Source: Solanum dulcamara (lineage: Eukaryota; Streptophyta; Magnoliopsida; Solanales; Solanaceae). From it: DNA of 64,000 nt. The notes under the pieces are model-generated. The model did no database searches and was not told the origin of the DNA. It saw only the letters and a list, made by a program, of their open reading frames with translations. Position 1 is the first letter of the stretch. Every line of letters begins with the position of its first letter. Shown here piece by piece: positions 10,928 to 22,217 of this stretch. The stretch spans positions 36,697,286 to 36,761,285 of the forward strand of contig NC_077245.1 of NCBI RefSeq assembly GCF_947179165.1, read 5' to 3'. The position numbers and the translations under genes are program-made.

Positions 10928-13445
10928 TGTAACACCCCAATTTATTTCTAAAAATTATTTATTTTATTTTTTTAGTTATGTTTTTGGATGATCTGACTTC
11001 AGGAGGACATAACCCTATCAATATTTGAAAATTTGGGAAAACCCATAAAAAGAAAGTTGTAGATAATTGAAATACCTTTCCAACCATAGGTCATGAGCTT
11101 ATATATGACATCGAAATAAAAAGTTATGAACATTATAAGGTAGAAGGGTCAAGATGGGCAGAAAGTTTGGCCCAACCCGATTCCAAGTCGGGTCAGCCCA
11201 CATTTCTTACCATGTAAGAGATAAGTTCAGCCTTATCTCTTTCCTTTCATTCAATATACTTCCAGAACACCATAGATATATATATATATAGAGAGAGAGA
11301 ATTAAAAGCCATTTTTGACCCAAATTCGAGAAAAATATTGCACGTTGCGTTGTCTTCATTTTGAGGTAAAAATCAGAGAAGAAGGAGTGTATTAAGGTGG
11401 TTGACTTATACTTCAAGGTAATATTGAGGTGTTGTTTTTCCTTATTATCAAGCTTATTTAGAGATTTAACGGATTAGAACGGAGAAAATAGTGTTATAAA
11501 CTTGTTTGTTGCTTTGTTGGAATTTATGGATTAGGGGATGTTTTGGTTGGATTAAATGGGTGGAATTAGTTAAGTTATGAAGTAGAATGATTGTTTATAT
11601 TGTTGTTGATGTTCTTGATAAGTTGTTGTTGTCGAAATTGGGGGAATAAACTTTGCTTGCAAACCCGTTTTTGGTTGGGACTGCTGTTAGTAATTGTAGT
11701 ATAACTCCTTGTGTAAAACTTAGTTTTGATTGATTCAAGATATTTTGGAAAGCTATTTCATAGAGATATAACTTTTATTTAGGATCTAAAATCCAGTTTT
11801 GCTTTTATTGACTCGAAAAAGGGTGATGAAGTACAGGGGAGGTGCTGCCCAGATTTTGGTCTAAATATCCTTCATGGACTGTTGTGGGTATTTTGAGCAT
11901 ATCTTGTTGTACATAATTGATGTATGAGTGATTCAAAGTTATATATGACCCTAAGACATATATCTATAACTTTCTTTGAGGACAAAAAGCCTAATTCTCC
12001 TATTTACCCCTTCGAAACTGAGCAGCAATACAAGATAGTAGTGCTGCCCAGAATTTCCGTTTTGATACTTTGGGTTGATTTTCAGTGATTTTATGTTTAG
12101 TTTTGATATGCTGGAACTTTTAAACGTAAGTAAATATTTGATTGTGTATTTAAGGTGTACATTCTCTTATACAAGCTAAGAGGAACTGTTTGACGAAGTG
12201 GATTTTGGTTGATCTATGACATAGAGAAATTGAACTCCTCGAGTGGTGGTAGAACTTGTTGTGTTCTAAAATGACAAGGTTCGTGTATAAACTTTAACTT
12301 GAAATATTTTATTTTTCTGAAATTTGAAGTATTTTGTTGGGTTGTTTCCTTACTCCTTGTTTTGTATTTTGGTATGACTATTATCTCAAGTATTGCAAAA
12401 CTTTCGCTGAATCGCCCACTTGTACGAATTGCTTGATCATTTTGCATTTTTGTTGGGAATTTGTCCTTCTTGTTACGGTGACTTGTCATCGATATTGGCA
12501 TGCCTCTCGATTCAGATCTTGCCCATTTTGACTTTGGATTTACATTTCGTCTTGACGATGGATTTTCGTCCATTTTTTAGTACGAGTGAAAAGCCACTTT
12601 CAACATGGTCTTTGATCTTCTTAATATTGGGTGACGACCCTTCTTGATATGGACACTTCTTGATTTCGGGGCTTCGGTCCGTCTTGATATTGATTGTGCT
12701 TAGTGTGAAGGCATGACGTACATATGGGGTGAAATTGATTATTTGACTACTCTTTTAAATTGAATTATAAGCATCCTTGGTATTTAAGCCTTTGAATATT
12801 AGTATTGATATTTTGAAACTCTCCAAGATTTGTATTCGATACTTGATATACTTGTTCACTTGGACTTAATGCTACCTTATTGAACCGCTTATGATGAAAA
12901 AGGAAATTTGAGAATTTTTAATGGCTCTAAGTCCAAAGATTATACACCACTAAGCTTTATGCTTAGTGATAGTTGTTTTCTATCGTAGGTGATGTGCGAG
13001 ACGGGATATGAAGATGGCCATGTGGAGTAGACTTTTTGAGAGCTCTTTTGAAGATCACATATGCATATACATCTAGATTTTGTATATTATTTTGGGGACT
13101 TGTACATGATACATGTGTGGCACTTATGTACGAAATTTTGAAGGCTTGTAACTTGAACCAAGTGACTAATTTTGTTATTTTAGAGTGTGCTTTTAACTCA
13201 AGTTATGCAATGTACTAGGTTATATTTTGACTTGTCATTATGCACGAAGGAAGATAATATTTTTGTGATAATTACTTATTTGAAGTTTTGTGTATTTATG
13301 GACCTGCAGTATTGTTGAATTGGAAATTATTTTTTTTAAAATAAAACTTCTATATCGTATTTCAATAAGTTTTTTTAGGGTAAAAAAAATAGTAATAATT
13401 AGTTTTTGTTTCGTAAGTGGTATTCTCCTAAAAGGGGATGCTACA
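10928..13445 (+). repeat. 3' LTR of the gypsy element
   Basis: Begins TGTAACACCCC and ends GATGCTACA; nearly identical to 3532-6061. It is shorter mainly by a deletion of about 25 bp near 11327. The 119-residue minus-strand reading frame present in both LTRs (12214-12573 here) is a by-product of LTR identity, with no family resemblance. Confidence 0.95.
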
Positions 13446-13595
13446 TTTTTATGCAATGCATACTATTTTAAATACACTAAACCAAACAATGCATAAGAAA
13501 TATTCTATCTATAATTAATGCAAGCATAACTTATACAAACATTACTAATACGCTCTATTTAGCATTATTTTAATACACTCTAACAAACGACCCCT
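13446..13595 (+). mobile_element. MITE, right half
   Basis: Right half of the MITE beginning at 3309, displaced by the gypsy insertion. It ends in the inverted repeat TAATACACTCTAACAAACGA followed by CCCC. The TTTTT at 13446-13450 is the second copy of the gypsy target duplication. Confidence 0.75.
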
Positions 13596-15310
13596 AATTG
13601 TGTATTTTCATGTTAATTATTCCGTGTGAATTACTTGAGTAATGTACATCATGTAATAAGCTTAATGAAATGATTTTTGAGATCAATTACATGCAATGAA
13701 CCTGTTACTTGACTGTGCAAGTATGTAAAATATTCATTGTGGTTTGTGTTGTGATTGTGGTTGTGAATGATATATATATATAGATCGGGGTGTCACATGC
13801 AGACATATATATATATTAGGGATCAGGAGTTACGATCTGATACACATACATACACACATACATATATATAGGTATCGAGTGTGATGTGCCGACACATATA
13901 CATATAAGGATCGGGTGTCAAGTTCCAACACACACGTATATATAGGGATCAGTGTCATGTACCTAGACATATACATATTGGATCGGGTGTCACATTCTGA
14001 TGCACATATATTTATATATAAATATTGAACCGGATGTCATGTTATGACACATACACTAACATTTTAGGTATGGGTTCCATGAGAGGATTAAGTACATGTT
14101 ATGGTTCTATGAGAGAACCAATTGATTATTGTAACTGTGATTAAGCATACCCATCATATGTAATAATTGTCATGAAAGGACCGAAGGTCCAAATATTTAC
14201 CATGTTGACTGTTATATGTGAGATTGACACTGTAAAACTGTATATTGCTACTGAATGATAAATTGATAATGTGTTTCTATATATGCATGTTTGGATTATA
14301 TTATGGTTGCTAGATGCATCTGTATTGTAGGTATGAGGTCATGGGTAAATAAGTGGAAAGTATTTAATGTGTTATTAAGTGAGATTAGTGACTTAGAATC
14401 AAATATTGATGGTTTCCTATTGATACATGTAAAAAGAGGGGGATTGGGAGACAATTAAGAGATTCTGTCTCTGGGTCGGCTACCCTGGTGGGAAGAATCC
14501 GACTATGGCAAGGACGCCATAACAGGTTAGGTCCCGCCATAATGGGTAGTACAGTTAGAAGATGAGCCTTAGTCCACCTTAGCATTTCCTCTTGCAAGTG
14601 AGAGTTATTTATTCTAGGATCAGGTATTGGTGTGAAAGCTTAAGAAAGTAGACTAGTTAGACAGTGTTAGTGGTGACCCATAGTTCAGGAACTCCTCTAG
14701 GGATTAGAAGGGCTAGGCTTTGATCTGTATTAGAGTTGGCAGTGGATCAACTAGAAGGGATACGCATTAGACTTGAATGATAGTAAGTAGGTAAATGGAA
14801 ATGATACGAGTTGTGCATAGAGTTTTGCCAGTGAATTTTCTTAAGAGCATGTTTCCTTCTTGTTGATTTTTTATATTATCCAGTAGGTACCGGGTTTATC
14901 GATGATGCCCACCAATACGTATTATTTTTACTAATACTACTTTTGTTATGCCACTTGACATAGTTTGGTTGTAGGGTTAATGATATTTCTTAGGTGAAGA
15001 CGAAGATGATTCTCCAACAGTTTCTACTATTCCTTCTATATGGTGGGAGTTATGTCATTACTCTATTTATACTCTATATCTTTAGAAGCTCTTGTACCTA
15101 TTTATACTAGTATTCTTAGGAGTGTTAAAGTGTTTCTTGTAATCAATCTTGATATTTTAAAATTCAATTATGGTGTATTCCTGACTCTTTAAGCTATGAT
15201 CTTGGTATTTTGTTAAACTTTCGCATATTATACCCTTTTAGGAATTGAGGGTTATCCTGCCTAGGTGTTAGAGTAAGTGCCCACACGGTCTAGTGGGTTG
15301 GGTCATGAAA
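13596..15310 (+). repeat. 5' LTR of the LARD-like element, downstream part
   Basis: Continues the alignment to the 3' LTR where the MITE ends, matching 18709-20473. It contains the ATCGGGTGTCA minisatellite (13770-14050) and a decayed copy of the GTAC inverted repeat (14923-14944). It ends GGGTCATGAAA just before the primer-binding site. Confidence 0.75.
13770..14050 (+). repeat. Minisatellite in the LARD 5' LTR
   Basis: Six or seven units of about 45-55 bp, each with a core like GGATCGGGTGTCACATTCCG followed by ACACATATATA. Units have drifted. The matching array in the 3' LTR is at 18870-19240. Confidence 0.8.
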
Positions 15311-15313
15311 AGT

Positions 15314-15326
15314 TAATATCAGAGCC
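15314..15326 (+). other. Primer-binding site of the LARD-like element, decayed
   Basis: Reads TAATATCAGAGCC, against the canonical TGGTATCAGAGCC. The two Gs have become As, a change expected from methyl-C decay on the opposite strand. Confidence 0.8.
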
Positions 15327-17767
15327 TAGATTACCGATATTTTAGTACAAGAGCAAATATGGAATAGACTCCTGTAGATTGGCGTGTTGACGTCTACATC
15401 TAATCTTCGAGAAGCTATGAAGCATTCTATAAAGTCATTTTATTTCTTCTCTCCTTTCGTGCAGTTTGATGTCTGTAGTATGAATTGAGTCTAATTGATA
15501 TCTCTGAATTCCAATTAGTATCTCAACAAAGTAAATCAGATGTCGTTGTTGGGGCTGTACAAGCAAGGGAAATTGGAACCGAGAAGGTTTCAATAAGTAT
15601 CTGGCCGTAGAGGCTGAGTAAATGCATGGATGATCAACTAATGGTCATTAATAAAGTGAATTAAGTTAATAATTTTGACTTATTTGTGTGATGTAGCCTT
15701 GGAGTGTGATTATGTGTATAGTGTTGCCTGAGTGTTTGAAATTACGTGAGATATGATTGCATTCATTTTTGTGAACTTGTTTTCAGAAAAAGGGTCATAA
15801 CTTGGTTATGTGCAATGGTCTAGTGATAGAGTATAATGTGAATAATGAACAAAGTGTTATGTGATATATTTGTGCGTGGGAATTAAACTCTTAAGTGTGT
15901 ATGGACTTACCGATCTTGAAGATGGTAAGGGAAAGGAATGATTTGAGACTATAGAGAAACTTTGGTTTCAGGACAGTCGGAATTGATAGGGAACTATGTG
16001 AGAAAAGGGTTATTATTGCATAATAGCGGAATTATTGTTATAAAAGATTTCCTTATCATGTTTCATAACTGATTTCAAAACAATATGATGCTGAATTTTT
16101 GTCCATGCATTGCTTGGTTTGATCTTGAAATTATGTTAAAGGCCTTAATACGATTTTATGTGTTTACTAAGTTAAGACATGAGTCTGGAAATCCGGGCTA
16201 TGTTATACTTATGATCATGATTGTTTTAACTATTAGATAGAGTTTATGGGGACTCAATGCTTTAGTTGTAGCTAAATTGTGTTTTTATCTGTCATAATTA
16301 TTTTAGTTATTGGATTGAATTTTTGGGGACTCAATACTTTAGTTGTTTCTATTTATCATGATGTTATTGATTTAATGTGGGTGATGAAGATCTTTGTTAT
16401 GTGCATATTTGTTTATGCTAAGATAATGAGGAGAAGTTCTTGTGTGTATACGGTTGGGTTCGAGCTTGGGGTGACCTCTGCCGAGCCTATCTTAGAGAGA
16501 GTTGATCTCTGGCGAAATTGTGACCCCGGAAGTCAATAGTGATCTCAAGAAGCAGGGAAGAAGGGAGAAAAACCTTCAAGAAATTATTCCCTAGAGACTG
16601 ACCCTATAAAGGCCGTCATAGTAGAAATTGTTCCGCCATGGAAGGACAGAGCAAGACAGAATCTTGACCCCATATCCCCTATTTTTGCCCTGTTCCACTG
16701 CTCTACTCTGAGATGGGTAATGATTAATTCTCGTCTTCCAACAGTGCATAGTAATAGAGAGCATGTGGTTGTTAAGTTAGATAGATGATCGGAGGTCTAG
16801 TATATGGTTAAGTGTGTGACTGGTCATGATTGTCTAGTGTTTTTAGAACTTATTTGATAATGGACATATAGATTATTAATTTGATGTGGATAATGTTGCC
16901 TGATTTAGGTAACCTATATGTATATTCGTACATCAGACCTTATTTGACTTGGTGATTTTATCCTTGATTGTGTAACGACTTACGTTGTAGTGATAATATG
17001 TAGTTAATGAGAAACCACGAGATAGTGTTGGGACTAAGTCTTCAGGTATTGATGAAATTATGATTGCCCATTAATGAAAATAGTCACTCTCATAATATTT
17101 GGCAAAATAATTTATATTTGACTGAGTAGTGTTAAGCATTGGTCATAGGCTTATTTCATGAGAATGGTCATTGGTTGATAGTTGTCTTGGAAAATATATA
17201 GCAAAACATTTTGGAGAATCTGTCATAGGTTGGATTGTTCTTGATCATTGACCCTTAATGGTAAGGTCTATTGAGGGAGCGGGGTTAGTAAATAATTTCC
17301 TGATTAGTCATATTCCTCTGGTAGGTCATGATAATACTTTGTGGTTACTGCTACTGAATGGGGGTGATGTGCTCATTATAGCATTGGTTAGGGTGTAAGT
17401 GTCTGGGTAAAGTTTTCCCTAGTATGAGAATTAACAAGAATTCAGTTTAGAATAGATTCCAATGAAATTTATGAGTTGTGTGGTTTAGAGGTATTTGGTG
17501 TCTTGAGGTGTAGCGTTTGAGAAAAATTAAGGTGGTATCATGATATGTAAGGGACATAGTATCCCATAGAAACTTTCAAAATAGAATTCGGGGTTAGTAG
17601 AACTCCAGATATAGCATTTGACGTAAACGGGTTAGTTCGGATGTGCTTTCCCCCTAAGTTGTAATGATGTCTCATCATTGGTTTCAAAAATACTTAGATC
17701 GATTCATTCCCTCTCCTCCATGTTGTTATTCAGGGATGAATGAGGGGTAAATTAGTATCTATTTTAA
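15327..17767 (+). mobile_element. Non-coding interior of the LARD-like element
   Basis: About 2.4 kb with no gag or pol motif in any frame. The first ~110 bp (15363-15470) resemble the leaders at 53091-53240 and 62572-62690. Purine-rich GGATGAATGAGGGGTAAA at 17735-17752 may be a worn polypurine tract. An 86-residue reading frame at 16279-16539 has no recognisable domain. Confidence 0.6.
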
Positions 17768-18865
17768 TGACTTATCCCATCGTTATTAAAAATATATACG
17801 GTAAAATTATACAAATCTCATTGGTCATAAGATTAAGATCAATTTCTTAGTATGCGAATGCATTAGCTGTGAATTAAGGTCGTACTATGCTCCTATCTCA
17901 AAGTTAAGTTGAAAGTGTCTTTCCAATTTAGTTTTGAACTTAAGTTTAAACTAAGGTCGACTTCAAACGATCATAACTCTCCGCCTATAATGAGTTATAT
18001 GGACCATGACTAATCAAATTAAAGGTCTATGAGTCTTCTTTCCAACTCCACCAAATTTGCCTCATTTAGAGTTTGGAGTAAAAAGTTATTCCTATTTTAC
18101 TGCTGGGATGAGGCGCCATGGTGGGATCCAACTGACCAGAATTAAAAAGTGGCTTATTTTTATTATCTCATTCTTTTCTTAAGTGTAAAAATAGAAAAGG
18201 GTTACCCTAGAAACTCTCTAAAAAGTTGTTCCAGGCTTGGAGAGAAGGGAGGAAGGAAATTTTAGTTCAAGGAAGTCTACAATCCACAAATTTCAGGCCC
18301 GTCTCTATAGTTTCTCCTTCTGAAAGTCAGGAATCGTACTCTAAGACTTCTACAACTTCTTGGAGCCAAGGTAGGCTAGGTTTTCTCAATTGCGTGGTTG
18401 TAAATTCATTCACATCGCTTAATATAATGTACATTGACGAGAGATTTCATGTCTTGGCCTTCGAGCATGGGGTCTAGATGGTTAAATGATTGTCAATTGT
18501 TGTTTAGAGTGGGAATATATGAGATGGGTGATTTATTAGTGGCTAGTGATAAAGGTTCAATCTGTCAATGTTAACCTTGGTGAACCTATTTTTAAGGCTA
18601 GTGACTCTTATGAGATTATGTGTAGACAATTGTTGGGTTATTATAAGATTTTGAGACTTGTGGGTTATGGCCATTGGGGTGCATATGGGGATAGGCTTAA
18701 ATAATAATTATGTGTGTTTATGGCCATTATTCCCTGTGAATTAATTTAGTAATGTATATCATGCAATAAGCTTAATGGAATGATTTATGAGATTAATTAC
18801 ATGCAATAAACTTGTTACTTGACCATGCAAGTATATAAAATATTTGTTGTGGATTGTGATTATGA

Positions 18866-18868
<3 letters not shown>

Positions 18869-18908
<40 letters not shown>

Positions 18909-19158
18909 TATATATAGGGATCGGATGACACATGCTGATACATATACATATAGGGATTGGGTGTCACATTTCCATATGGGGATTGGGTGTCATATTTCCA
19001 CACACACACACACGCGCACACGTGCTGACACATATACATATAGGGATTGAGTGTCACATTTCGATACACACACAAATGTATAGGGATTGAGTGTCACGTG
19101 TGGAGACATATACATATTAGATTGAATGTCATATTTCAATACACACATACACACATAT

Positions 19159-19210
<52 letters not shown>

Positions 19211-19240
19211 TGAATTGGGTGTCACGTTCTGACACATATA
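18869..19240 (+). repeat. Microsatellite and minisatellite in the LARD 3' LTR
   Basis: (AT)n at 18869-18916 and (AC)n passing into (AT)n at 19130-19204 lie inside degenerate units of GATTGGGTGTCACATTTC. The array has expanded differently from the copy at 13770-14050. Confidence 0.85.
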
Positions 19241-20080
19241 CTAATAGTTTGGGTATGGGTTCCATGGGAGGATAAAGTATGTGTTATGGTTCTATAATAG
19301 AACCAATTGATTGTTGTAATTGTGATTAAGCATGCCCATCCTGTGTAATAATTGTTATGAAAGGAACAAGTGTTTACCATGTTGACTATTATATGTGAGA
19401 TTGACACTGTGAAACTGTATATTGCTCCTGAATGATAATTGATAATGTGTTCATGTATATACCTATTTGGATTATGTTATGATTACTAGATCCATTTGTA
19501 TCATAGGTATGAGGTCATGGGTAAATAAGTGGAGAGCAGTTGATGGGTTATTAAGTGACATTAGTGACTTGGAGTCAGATATTGATGGTGTCCTATTGAT
19601 GCATATGAAAAGGGGGGATTGGGAGAGAATTCAGAGATTCTGTCTCCGGGCAGGCCACTTTGGCAGAAGGAATTCCACTATGGAGAGGCATCTAGAGCGG
19701 GTTAGGTCCCTCCATAACAGGCCAGTACAGTTAGAAGATGAGTCTTAGCCCACCTTAATGTTGCCCTCTTGCAAGTGAGATGTTAATTATTGTAGGGCCA
19801 GGTGTTGGTGTAAAAGCTTAAGGAAGTAGACGGGTTGACAAAGTTAGTGGTGGCCCGTAGTTTGAAAACTTCTTTATGTGCTAGAAGGGTTAGGCCTTGA
19901 TCTGTTGGCAGCGGACCAACTAGAAGGGATAAGTATTAGGCTATGACAGTAAGGAGGTAAATATAAATGATAAGAGTTTGTGCATAAAGTTTTGGTGGTA
20001 TATTTCCTCAAGAGCATGTTTTCTTCTTGTTAATTTCTTTATATTATGCAGTGGGTATTGGGTTGACCGATGATGCCTAC

Positions 20081-20101
20081 CAGTTCATGTTATTTGTACT
20101 G
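20081..20101 (+). promoter_or_regulatory. GTAC inverted repeat (LARD 3' LTR)
   Basis: CAGTTC…GTACTG with one mismatch, about 372 bp before the LTR end; the 5' LTR has a more worn copy at 14923-14944. Confidence 0.5.
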
Positions 20102-20944
20102 ATACTACTTTTGTTATGCCTCTTGGCATAGTGTGGTTGCAGGCTTAGTGATGTTTCTTCAGTGAAGAAAATAATAATTCTTCAATAGCTTCTACTTTTC
20201 CTTCCTTATGGTGGGAGTTGTGTCATTACTCTATTTATACTTTGTATCTTTAAATGCTCTTGCACCTGTTTAGACTGACTTAGGGGTGTTAGAATGTTTC
20301 TTGTAATAAACCTTAAAGTTTTAAATTCAATTATGTTGTATTCTTGACTCTTTAAGCTGTGGTCATGGTATTTTATTAAATTTATGCATGTTACACATTT
20401 TTAGGGATCGAGGTTTTTTTAGCGTAGGTGTTAGGGTAGGTGCCTGCACGATCCGGTAGGATAGGTCGTGACATGATTTTAAGTCATTTATGACTTATTG
20501 GGACTGGCAGTTTAATTATTTGATCGTTAATTTTAGTTTTGTGCAAGCTTCTGTGTTATGGAGCTCTTAGAGTTTGAACAGTTGAATTTGGTCAAAACTT
20601 TATGTAAACAGCCTTAGAATGTAATCATGATGGTTCCATTATCTTTGGAACGTCGAGTTTGGTCTAGAAGGACCTTTAGTGTGGATCCCGAGTCTTCTAG
20701 GCTCATTCCAAGCCTTCTTATAGAAGTTAGCTTAAAATAAAGTTTGGGTGTAGGACGGGTGTAGGATCCACTTTTTGTCAAGAAAACCTCAGTTGGAAGT
20801 TTTGACATATCCGTTGAGTTTGAAATGCTTAACTTGATGAGGTAGCATATCTCATTTATGTGTACGGAGTTTCGAACCAATCTCGAGCACCCTAGTGGAG
20901 TCCATTAGGACTTAGCTAAATTCTTTGGTATACTATGTTGGTGC

Positions 20945-21170
20945 AGCCGCTCAAGAGGACCTGACATCGCTTAAGTGGAAGACGCTTTAACGCCCAGGAT
21001 GTAGCTTAAGTGAGGCCTTCCAGCTCAGGGCTAGCCACTTAAACGGCCCTGGCTTTGCTTAAGAGGTGGTCGCTTAAGCGAGAGGGGACCGCTTTAGCGC
21101 TAGGCTGTCTACGTGGCTAGGCCGCTTTAGCGGTCAGGTCATCACTTTTGCAGCGTTGCTTAAGAGGCCA
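20945..21170 (+). repeat. Array of CGCTTAAGCG/CGCTTTAGCG palindromes
   Basis: About ten variants of a 10-bp palindrome, for example CGCTTAAGCG near 21072 and CCGCTTTAGCGGTC near 21122, spaced roughly every 15-30 bp inside LTR family C. Confidence 0.8.
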
Positions 21171-22183
21171 AAGTGATCGATTTTGTGATGTCAGCAGTGA
21201 TTAAGCCCATTTTTGGGATCTTTTTCTCATAAGTGATTTTTGAGACTTGAGAGCTTGTTTCTGGGTGGGAATTGCTTGTTCTTGAGGGGATTGATTTGAG
21301 GATTGTTCGGGGAGTTTGGATGGCTCGCTTTTCTTACGTTTTTACTCGTAAGTCTCTTCCTTCTTCTCCATTTTAGCTTTAATGGTGAATTCTGGTTCTT
21401 ATGAATGCATGGTCTGTTTTGGATCATATTAAAGCTTTCCCATTTTGGGGGAACAAGATCCTTGAGTTGGATAGGACACATTGACATAATTAATTTCAAA
21501 ATTCTCGATGTGGGTCCCACAATTTTTTTTTTGACTCATTCTTTGGTCTGTCTCCAATTGTGTCAATTTTGATGTCTAGACGTTTATATTGACGTCGTGA
21601 TCAATATTTTATTAGTGAGGTGTGTTGACACCCAATTTTGACCGACCTATAATTACTTTTCGAATCACTATCTTAATAAATAGACAATTTGCAAAATTAT
21701 TTCTTTATCAAATAAATAAATTTATATTTAGTTTTGTCCAATAAATTATATGTTCTAACATTCATAACTTATAATATTTTTTTTGATAATAAATTATCAG
21801 TTTTATTCTTAATTTAAAAAATGAGTTTCGTACGTTCGAATATTTTTTACATATATTATATATGTGTGCATTTTATTTATATTAAAAAAAGGTATATATT
21901 ACTTAACTAAATTTATTTTACAATTTACTTATTCATATTAATGTGTACATATTTCATATCTATTTTAATACGTCTTATACACATGTGCATATAAAAATTA
22001 TTATTTAATTAAGTTTCTTATATATTTTAGTTAACTATATTAATTATACATCAATTTAGTACATATTATATACATACATACGTTATATATACATTTATAC
22101 ATATATTTACATAGTATATACATAAGTAGTTACTTTATATATAAAAATATTACTACTTGATAAAGCTTGCGATTCTACTTATT

Positions 22184-22186
<3 letters not shown>

Positions 22187-22216
<30 letters not shown>
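22187..22216. repeat. (AT)n microsatellite
   Basis: Uninterrupted AT repeat of about 30 bp inside the solo LTR. Confidence 0.9.

Positions 22217-22217
<1 letters not shown>

Larger units (their letters stand above)
3532..13445 (+). mobile_element. Near-complete Ty3/gypsy chromovirus (Tekay/Del-like)
   Basis: A 9.9-kb element with every expected part in order: 5' LTR, iMet primer-binding site, gag, protease, RT, RNase H, integrase, a C-terminal chromodomain-like tail, polypurine tract and 3' LTR. The TTTTT before 3532 and at 13446-13450 is a 5-bp target duplication. The LTRs differ only here and there, so insertion is recent and much later than the LARD it sits in. Gag-pol is one frame broken by a frameshift near 6438 and in-frame stops at 6582, 7686, 9480 and 9528, so this copy cannot make a full polyprotein. 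Integrase before RNase H is not seen; the order RT-RH-IN marks gypsy rather than copia. The lineage name rests on motif recognition. Confidence 0.93.
2352..20473 (+). mobile_element. Old non-autonomous LTR retrotransposon (LARD-like), host of nested insertions
   Basis: Two long direct repeats enclose a non-coding interior. They are 2352-3308 joined to 13596-15310, and 17768-20473. Both begin TGACTTA. The 3' copy ends GTCGTGACA; the 5' copy ends in the decayed form GTCATGAAA and is followed at once by a tRNA-iMet-type primer-binding site (15314-15326). This proves the repeats are LTRs. Sampled stretches of the two copies differ at very roughly one base in seven, so the insertion is old. The interior (15327-17767) shows no gag, protease, RT or integrase motif, hence the non-autonomous call. 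No convincing 5-bp target duplication was found (AAAAA on the left; the right side is obscured by another insertion). Confidence 0.7.
17768..20473 (+). repeat. 3' LTR of the LARD-like element
   Basis: Matches 2352-3308 plus 13596-15310, but without the MITE and gypsy insertions, so it documents the empty site near 18706. It ends GGTCGTGACA. It carries the minisatellite at 18870-19240 and the GTAC inverted repeat at 20081-20101. Confidence 0.75.

Noticed and set aside
19467..19748. 93-residue frame in the LARD LTR
   Set aside because: The homologous stretch in the other LTR (14335-14580) has stops and frameshifts; no domain.
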